NCBI GenBank assembly: GCA_900556585.1
Contig: USPD01000015.1
Span: 1 to 26,750 of the forward strand
Source of the DNA: an uncultured Eggerthella sp.
GTDB lineage: Bacteria; Actinomycetota; Coriobacteriia; Coriobacteriales; Eggerthellaceae
Length of the DNA stretch: 26,750 bases
Direction of reading: 5' to 3'
Shown: positions 23,580-26,750 of the stretch, piece after piece
Numbering within the stretch: position 1 is the first letter of the stretch
Layout of the letters: each line of letters begins with the position of its first letter
Notes under the pieces: model-generated
Database searches by the model: none
What the model was told of the DNA's origin: nothing
What the model saw: the letters and a program-made list of their open reading frames with translations, nothing else
Position numbers and translations under genes: made by a program

Positions 23580-23668
23580 AGGAATTCGCCCGCAGGCGCT
23601 TGCGCCAAGGGGATGAGTGTCCGCAAAGCGGACGCGGGATTCCCTCACGGCGCACCACCTAATGTTTT

Positions 23669-23697
23669 AACCGCTAAGAAGTTCCTTGGCGGTTTTT
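23669..23697 (+). terminator. Terminator 1 of module copy 2
   Basis: AACCGCTAAG (23669-23678) pairs with CTTGGCGGTT (23685-23694), followed by TTT. Compared with the copy 1 stem, two base pairs have changed on both sides and two others moved to or from G-T, so pairing is kept. Confidence 0.88.
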
Positions 23698-23743
23698 GCT
23701 GTCAAGAGGTTTGATTCTATGAGGAATTGAACCTTACAAAGTT

Positions 23744-23773
23744 AAACCATCAGAACTTTCCTGATGGTTTTTT
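23744..23773 (+). terminator. Terminator 2 of module copy 2
   Basis: AACCATCAG (23745-23753) pairs perfectly with CTGATGGTT (23761-23769) around AACTTTC, with flanking A-T pairs and a T run to 23773. Confidence 0.92.
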
Positions 23774-23810
23774 GTTGGTAAAAGCCTTTTATGTGTCCAG
23801 TGTGTTGGAC

Positions 23811-23840
23811 TTGCATAACAGGGTTAATTTTTGGTAACAT
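23811..23840 (+). promoter_or_regulatory. Possible promoter of the infA operon
   Basis: TTGCAT (23811-23816), 18 bases and TAACAT (23835-23840) lie between the last terminator and infA. Both hexamers are partial matches. Position supports it more than score: the four terminators upstream mean the operon needs its own promoter here. Confidence 0.4.
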
Positions 23841-23883
23841 ACCAATTTGTCGCTCGTCTACTTATTTGCTTGAAGGAGCAATT

Positions 23884-24102
23884 GTGGCAAAAGAAGATGC
23901 AATTGAATTAGAAGGTACCGTACTCGAAGCTCTCCCAAACGCAATGTTTAGGGTAGAACTCGAAAATGGACACAAGATATTGGCCCATATCTCTGGCAAG
24001 ATGCGTATGCACTACATTAAGATTTTGCCTGGAGATAAAGTCCAAGTTGAACTTTCAGTGTATGACTTGGATCGTGGTCGCATCACCTATCGCTATAAGT
24101 AA
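23884..24102 (+). CDS. infA: Translation initiation factor IF-1
   Basis: The 72-residue product is the normal length of IF-1, an OB-fold protein that binds the 30S A site during initiation. It starts (M/V)AKEDAIELEGTVLEALPN and ends DLDRGRITYRYK, both family hallmarks, with the central NGHKILAHISGKMRM strand. The start is the GTG at 23884: AAGGAG (23873-23878) lies 5 bases before it and the family begins exactly there. A longer frame open from 23791 runs through the promoter and has no support. It heads the infA-rpmJ-rpsM-rpsK-rpsD-rpoA cluster, but a 140-base gap with hairpins separates it from rpmJ. Confidence 0.97.
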   Translation: MAKEDAIELEGTVLEALPNAMFRVELENGHKILAHISGKMRMHYIKILPGDKVQVELSVYDLDRGRITYRYK

Positions 24103-24111
24103 ACGACTTTT

Positions 24112-24159
24112 CACTGCATTTCTTGTCTAGAAATGTGGTGATTTTGTGTGCAAACACAA
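24112..24159 (+). promoter_or_regulatory. Two hairpins in the infA-rpmJ gap
   Basis: CACTGCATTTCT (24112-24123) pairs with AGAAATGTGGTG (24129-24140), 12 pairs with two G-T, followed by ATTTTG. Next TTGTGT (24144-24149), a GCAA tetraloop and ACACAA (24154-24159) form a second perfect hairpin, followed by CTTTTAG. The first could be a partial terminator that lowers downstream expression, and either could be a processing or ribosomal-protein binding site. Choice among these is inference. Confidence 0.55.
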
Positions 24160-24242
24160 CTTTTAGTCAGTCTTTACAAATCATCGCCTGCGGCTGGGCG
24201 TGGTAGATAAAGAGAAACGCATTTACCGAAAGGAATTGAATT

Positions 24243-24356
24243 ATGAAGGTACGTCCTTCGGTCAAGAAAATGTGCGACAAGTGCAAGATTATCCGACGTC
24301 ATGGCAAGGTTCTTGTAATTTGCGAGAATCCTCGTCATAAGCAGCGTCAGGGTTAA
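24243..24356 (+). CDS. rpmJ: 50S ribosomal protein L36
   Basis: This 37-residue gene reads MKVRPSVKKMCDKC and ends in NPRHKQRQG, the standard bacterial L36. Cys11, Cys14, Cys27 and His32 form the zinc-binding set, so it is the zinc-containing form. AAAGGA (24229-24234) lies 8 bases before the ATG. It sits in its normal place between infA and rpsM, 19 bases before the latter. Confidence 0.97.
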   Translation: MKVRPSVKKMCDKCKIIRRHGKVLVICENPRHKQRQG

Positions 24357-24375
24357 AGAGAAAGGGAATTACTTT

Positions 24376-24744
24376 ATGGCACGTCTCGTTGGTGTCGACC
24401 TTCCTCGCGACAAGCGCATTGAAGTCGGCTTGACCTACATTTATGGCATTGGCCTAACCACCTCCAAGAAGATCCTCGCAGAAACTGGTATCAACCCAGA
24501 TACACGCGTAAATGATCTTACTGAAGATGAACTTTCCAAGCTTCGTGACTACATTCAGGAGCATCTCACCACTGAAGGCGACCTCCATCGCGAAGTTTCT
24601 CAGAATATTAAGCGCCTCATGGAGATCGGTTGCTACCGTGGTCTGCGTCATCGTCGTGGTCTGCCCGTTCGCGGTCAGCGCACTCACACGAACGCACGTA
24701 CCCGCAAGGGTCCTCGTAAGCAAATCGGCGGCAAGAAGAAGTAG
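24376..24744 (+). CDS. rpsM: 30S ribosomal protein S13
   Basis: The 122-residue protein has the S13 start ARLVGVDLPRDKRIEVGLTY, the helix-two-turn-helix with YGIGLTTSKKILAETGI, and the basic tail RGLPVRGQRTHTNARTRKG. It contacts 16S rRNA in the 30S head and bridges to the 50S subunit and P-site tRNA. AAAGGGA precedes the ATG. Its TAG at 24742-24744 is followed 11 bases later by the rpsK GTG. Confidence 0.98.
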   Translation: MARLVGVDLPRDKRIEVGLTYIYGIGLTTSKKILAETGINPDTRVNDLTEDELSKLRDYIQEHLTTEGDLHREVSQNIKRLMEIGCYRGLRHRRGLPVRGQRTHTNARTRKGPRKQIGGKKK

Positions 24745-24755
24745 AGGTGTAACTA

Positions 24756-25154
24756 GTGGCAGCTAAGAAAAACGTCCGCACCCGCATCAAGCGTTCTGAA
24801 CGTAAGAACATTGCTGTTGGCGCTGCGCACATCAAATCCACTTTCAATAACACGATCGTTTCCATTACGGATCCTCAGGGCAATGTAATTTCCTGGCAGT
24901 CTGCTGGTACGGTAGGCTTCAAGGGCTCTCGTAAGTCCACGCCATTTGCAGCTCAGATGGCAGCTGAAGCAGCAGCTAAGACCGCTATGGAGCATGGCTT
25001 AAAGAAGGTTTCTGTATTCGTGAAGGGTCCAGGTTCTGGTCGTGAGACCGCTATCCGCTCCCTTCAGGCAGCAGGCCTCGAAGTCGCTAGCATCCAGGAT
25101 TGCACCCCTATTCCGCACAACGGTTGCCGTCAGCGCAAGCGTCGTCGCGTCTAA
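24756..25154 (+). CDS. rpsK: 30S ribosomal protein S11
   Basis: The 132-residue protein shows AHIKSTFNNTIVSITDPQGN near residue 25-45 and the C-terminal VKGPGSGRETAIRSLQAAGL and PIPHNGCRQRKRRRV, all diagnostic of S11, which lines the mRNA exit platform with S6, S7 and S18. It starts with GTG at 24756. GAGGTG at 24744-24749 overlaps the rpsM stop, which fits coupled translation. Confidence 0.98.
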   Translation: MAAKKNVRTRIKRSERKNIAVGAAHIKSTFNNTIVSITDPQGNVISWQSAGTVGFKGSRKSTPFAAQMAAEAAAKTAMEHGLKKVSVFVKGPGSGRETAIRSLQAAGLEVASIQDCTPIPHNGCRQRKRRRV

Positions 25155-25173
25155 CTGAAAGGATCGATACATT

Positions 25174-25770
25174 ATGGCAATTAACAGGACTCCGGTTCTC
25201 AAGCGTTGTCGTCAGCTCGGTCTGGACCCTGCTGTTCTTGGTTACAGCAGCAAGAAGGAATCCAACCGTCAGCCAAAGCGTCGTCGCAAGGAATCTGAAT
25301 ATGGTATGCAGCTGCGCGAGAAGCAGAAGGCAAAGTTTGTCTATGGCGTTCTCGAGAAGCAGTTCCGTGGCTACTTCAAGCGTGCTAAGGCTATGCCAGG
25401 TGTTACTGGTGCAAACCTTATGCAAATCCTTGAATCTCGCCTCGACAATGTAGTTTTCCGTCTTGGCTTTGCTAAGACTCGTAAAGAGGCTCGCCAGATC
25501 GTTACTCACGGTCACATTCATGTAAACGGCCGTCGCGTAGATATTCCATCTTTCCGCGTACGTCCAGGTGACCTTGTTTCTGTTGCTCCTAAAGCTAAGG
25601 AACTTCTTGTTATCAAGAGCGCTCTTGTTTCTAACGAAGGCGTACAGGTTCCAGCATGGCTCGAAGTTGACATCGAGAAGCTTCAGGGCAGCGTATTGGC
25701 TCTCCCTGAGCGCGATCAGATTGATTTAGACATCAACGAACAGCTTATCGTCGAGCTCTATTCTAAGTAA
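25174..25770 (+). CDS. rpsD: 30S ribosomal protein S4 (zinc-free type)
   Basis: The 198-residue protein is an early 16S rRNA assembly protein. RLDNVVFRLGFAKTRKEARQ and VTHGHIHVNGRRVDIPSFRV form the S4 RNA-binding domain at about 90-150. The N-terminal domain has one cysteine (Cys12) in place of the zinc-binding cluster found in other S4 proteins, so it is the zinc-free type. It is shorter at the N-terminus as well (MAINRTPVLKRCRQLGLDP). AAAGGA precedes the ATG at 25174. In other bacteria S4 represses this operon by binding its mRNA; no such site is proved here. Confidence 0.97.
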   Translation: MAINRTPVLKRCRQLGLDPAVLGYSSKKESNRQPKRRRKESEYGMQLREKQKAKFVYGVLEKQFRGYFKRAKAMPGVTGANLMQILESRLDNVVFRLGFAKTRKEARQIVTHGHIHVNGRRVDIPSFRVRPGDLVSVAPKAKELLVIKSALVSNEGVQVPAWLEVDIEKLQGSVLALPERDQIDLDINEQLIVELYSK

Positions 25771-25807
25771 TGAACGCACTGCGGTTTATTAAGGAGGCTT
25801 ATTCAAT

Positions 25808-26750
25808 ATGACAGAGTTCATGAGGCCGACAGTAACGATCGAAGAGGTCAATGACACAATTGCCCGATTCATCGTGGAGCCGCTAGAGCGTGGCTACGGT
25901 TACACCCTCGGTAACTGCATGCGTCGTGTTTTGCTTTCGTCTTTAGACGGTGCAAAAGCGACCGCAATTCAGATCGAAGGCGTTCAGCATGAGTTCACCA
26001 CTGCAGAAGGTGTAATTGAAGACATTACCGATATCGTTTTAAACGTTAAGGGCCTGGTATTCAGTGCCCTTAACTCCGACATCACCGAAGCTACGGCTCA
26101 TGTGCATGCTGAAGGCCCTTGCACCGTGACAGGTGCTGATCTAGAGGTTCCAACTGAGTTCACTCTTATCAACCCCGATCACGTAATTGCAACGGTTGCT
26201 GATGGTGGCACACTTGATATGACCATTCGCATCGGTGTTGGTCGTGGCTATGTGTCTGCAGAACGCAACAAGCGCACTGAAGATCCTATCGGCATCATCC
26301 ATGTTGATTCACTGTTCTCGCCAGTTCGTCGTTGCTCCATGAGCGTTTCTGACACTCGTGTTGGACAGCGTACTGACTATGATGAACTTACCTTGGAAGT
26401 TGAAACCGATGGTTCTATCAATCCAACGGAAGCTGTTTGCAGTGCTGCAAACATCATCAACCAGTACATGGGCGCATTCTTAATGCTCGATGAAGTTGAG
26501 GAAGACGAAGACGGAGAAGTTGTTTCTATCTTCGCTCCTGAAAATCAGGAAACCAACGCTGAACTTGATAAGCAGATTGAGGACTTGGATCTTTCCGTTC
26601 GTTCTTACAACTGCTTGAAGCGTGCAGGCATTCATTCTGTTCGCCAGTTGGTTGAATACTCTGAGAATGACTTGCTTAACATTAGGAACTTTGGCGCGAA
26701 GTCCATTGAGGAAGTGAAGGACAAGCTCATTTCCATGGACCTCAATTTGA
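25808..26750 (+). CDS. rpoA: RNA polymerase alpha subunit (3' end just beyond window)
   Basis: The frame is open from the ATG at 25808 to the last base and shows 314 codons, so the gene is complete except for its final residues and stop. The N-terminal dimer domain (1-230) has RFIVEPLERGYGYTLGNCMR and the LLSSLDG segment. VGRGYVSAERNK and IGIIHVDSLFSPVR follow. An acidic linker (EVEEDEDGEVV) joins it to the C-terminal domain from about 255, with LDLSVRSYNCLKRAGIHSV and the DNA-contacting NIRNFGAKSIEEVKDKL. AAGGAGG lies shortly before the start, the strongest site in the operon, and the 37-base gap after rpsD is the longest after rpmJ. rplQ would be expected next. Confidence 0.97.
   Translation, partial: MTEFMRPTVTIEEVNDTIARFIVEPLERGYGYTLGNCMRRVLLSSLDGAKATAIQIEGVQHEFTTAEGVIEDITDIVLNVKGLVFSALNSDITEATAHVHAEGPCTVTGADLEVPTEFTLINPDHVIATVADGGTLDMTIRIGVGRGYVSAERNKRTEDPIGIIHVDSLFSPVRRCSMSVSDTRVGQRTDYDELTLEVETDGSINPTEAVCSAANIINQYMGAFLMLDEVEEDEDGEVVSIFAPENQETNAELDKQIEDLDLSVRSYNCLKRAGIHSVRQLVEYSENDLLNIRNFGAKSIEEVKDKLISMDLNL

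Larger units (their letters stand above)
23426..23773. repeat. Two copies of a tRNA-tail module of about 140-155 bases
   Basis: Copy 1 (23426-23579) runs in order: T-arm and acceptor 3' end with CCA, terminator hairpin, inverted T-arm (23511-23532), second terminator. Copy 2 (23633-23773) repeats the same order: T-arm remnant lacking TTCG, CCA, terminator, inverted T-arm (23711-23733), terminator. The 31 bases 23436-23466 and 23639-23669 are identical; the rest is diverged but alignable. The period is about 200 bases. Copy 2 lacks the tRNA 5' half, replaced by a GC-rich piece (23588-23633) with two small palindromes, GGCGC-TT-GCGCC and GTCCGC-AAA-GCGGAC. No coding sequence is credible here. 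The rest of the gap to infA holds its promoter and AAGGAG. Confidence 0.85.

Noticed and set aside
23517..23714. 65-codon frame through the tRNA-tail repeats
   Set aside because: It runs through two terminators and a tRNA remnant, with no ribosome binding site. Structure explains the sequence better.
23426..23773. Active integrative element at tRNA-Lys
   Set aside because: The direct repeats are only about 200 bases apart and enclose no integrase or cargo. At most this is a scar.
23791..23883. N-terminal extension of infA by 31 codons
   Set aside because: IF-1 is 72 residues and starts at the GTG with AAGGAG before it. The extension covers the likely promoter.

Overview
The window looks like a chromosomal stretch from a moderately AT-rich member of the Actinomycetota, most likely class Coriobacteriia (possibly Atopobiaceae-like). 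This placement rests on the flavour of the proteins and the order infA-rpmJ-rpsM-rpsK-rpsD-rpoA. It is an inference and was not tested by any search. Nearly all genes lie on the + strand, and most are core metabolism or translation genes. No phage, insertion sequence, integrase, CRISPR array or defence island is visible.

Layout. 1-505 is an AT-rich leader with a perfect 13-bp inverted repeat. 506-2753 holds a Gfo/Idh/MocA-type oxidoreductase and a LysR-type regulator. 3121-5211 is a type III glutamine synthetase. 5677-6486 is a small alarmone ((p)ppGpp) synthetase. 6719-9643 is a branched-chain amino acid block: ilvE, an intrinsic terminator, cimA and a TrpR-like regulator. 9773-13213 carries a PfoR-like PTS EIIC membrane protein, an orphan family 3 solute-binding lipoprotein placed 2 bases after it, and an M18 aminopeptidase. 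13456-14982 is an IMP dehydrogenase resembling the divergent Tritrichomonas foetus enzyme. 15315-16418 is a secreted coiled-coil plus double-psi beta-barrel protein. 16637-19210 is leuS, followed by a SanA/YdcF-like membrane protein and a 2-hydroxyacid dehydrogenase. 21817-23234 holds a DUF559-like nuclease-fold protein convergent with a YfcE-like phosphodiesterase. 23379 onward holds tRNA-Lys and then the infA to rpoA ribosomal operon, which runs off the window just before the rpoA stop.

How the genes fit together. Several map onto nitrogen and amino acid economy: glutamine synthetase, the citramalate route to isoleucine with its aminotransferase, an amino-acid-type binding protein, an aminopeptidase and leucyl-tRNA synthetase. 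The alarmone synthetase and the IMP dehydrogenase bracket the same purine/stringent-response axis, but nothing in the sequence proves a direct link.

The unexplained sequence is between genes. The most striking piece lies downstream of tRNA-Lys. A module made of the tRNA 3' end, a terminator, an inverted copy of the T-arm and a second terminator is present twice. The terminator stems have diverged with compensatory changes. Other unexplained elements are a recurrent intergenic TTTACGG word, a 38-bp repeat with a degenerate repeat field (about 20100-20345), a cluster of three repeat types before the DUF559-like gene, and paired dyads in the ilvE promoter.
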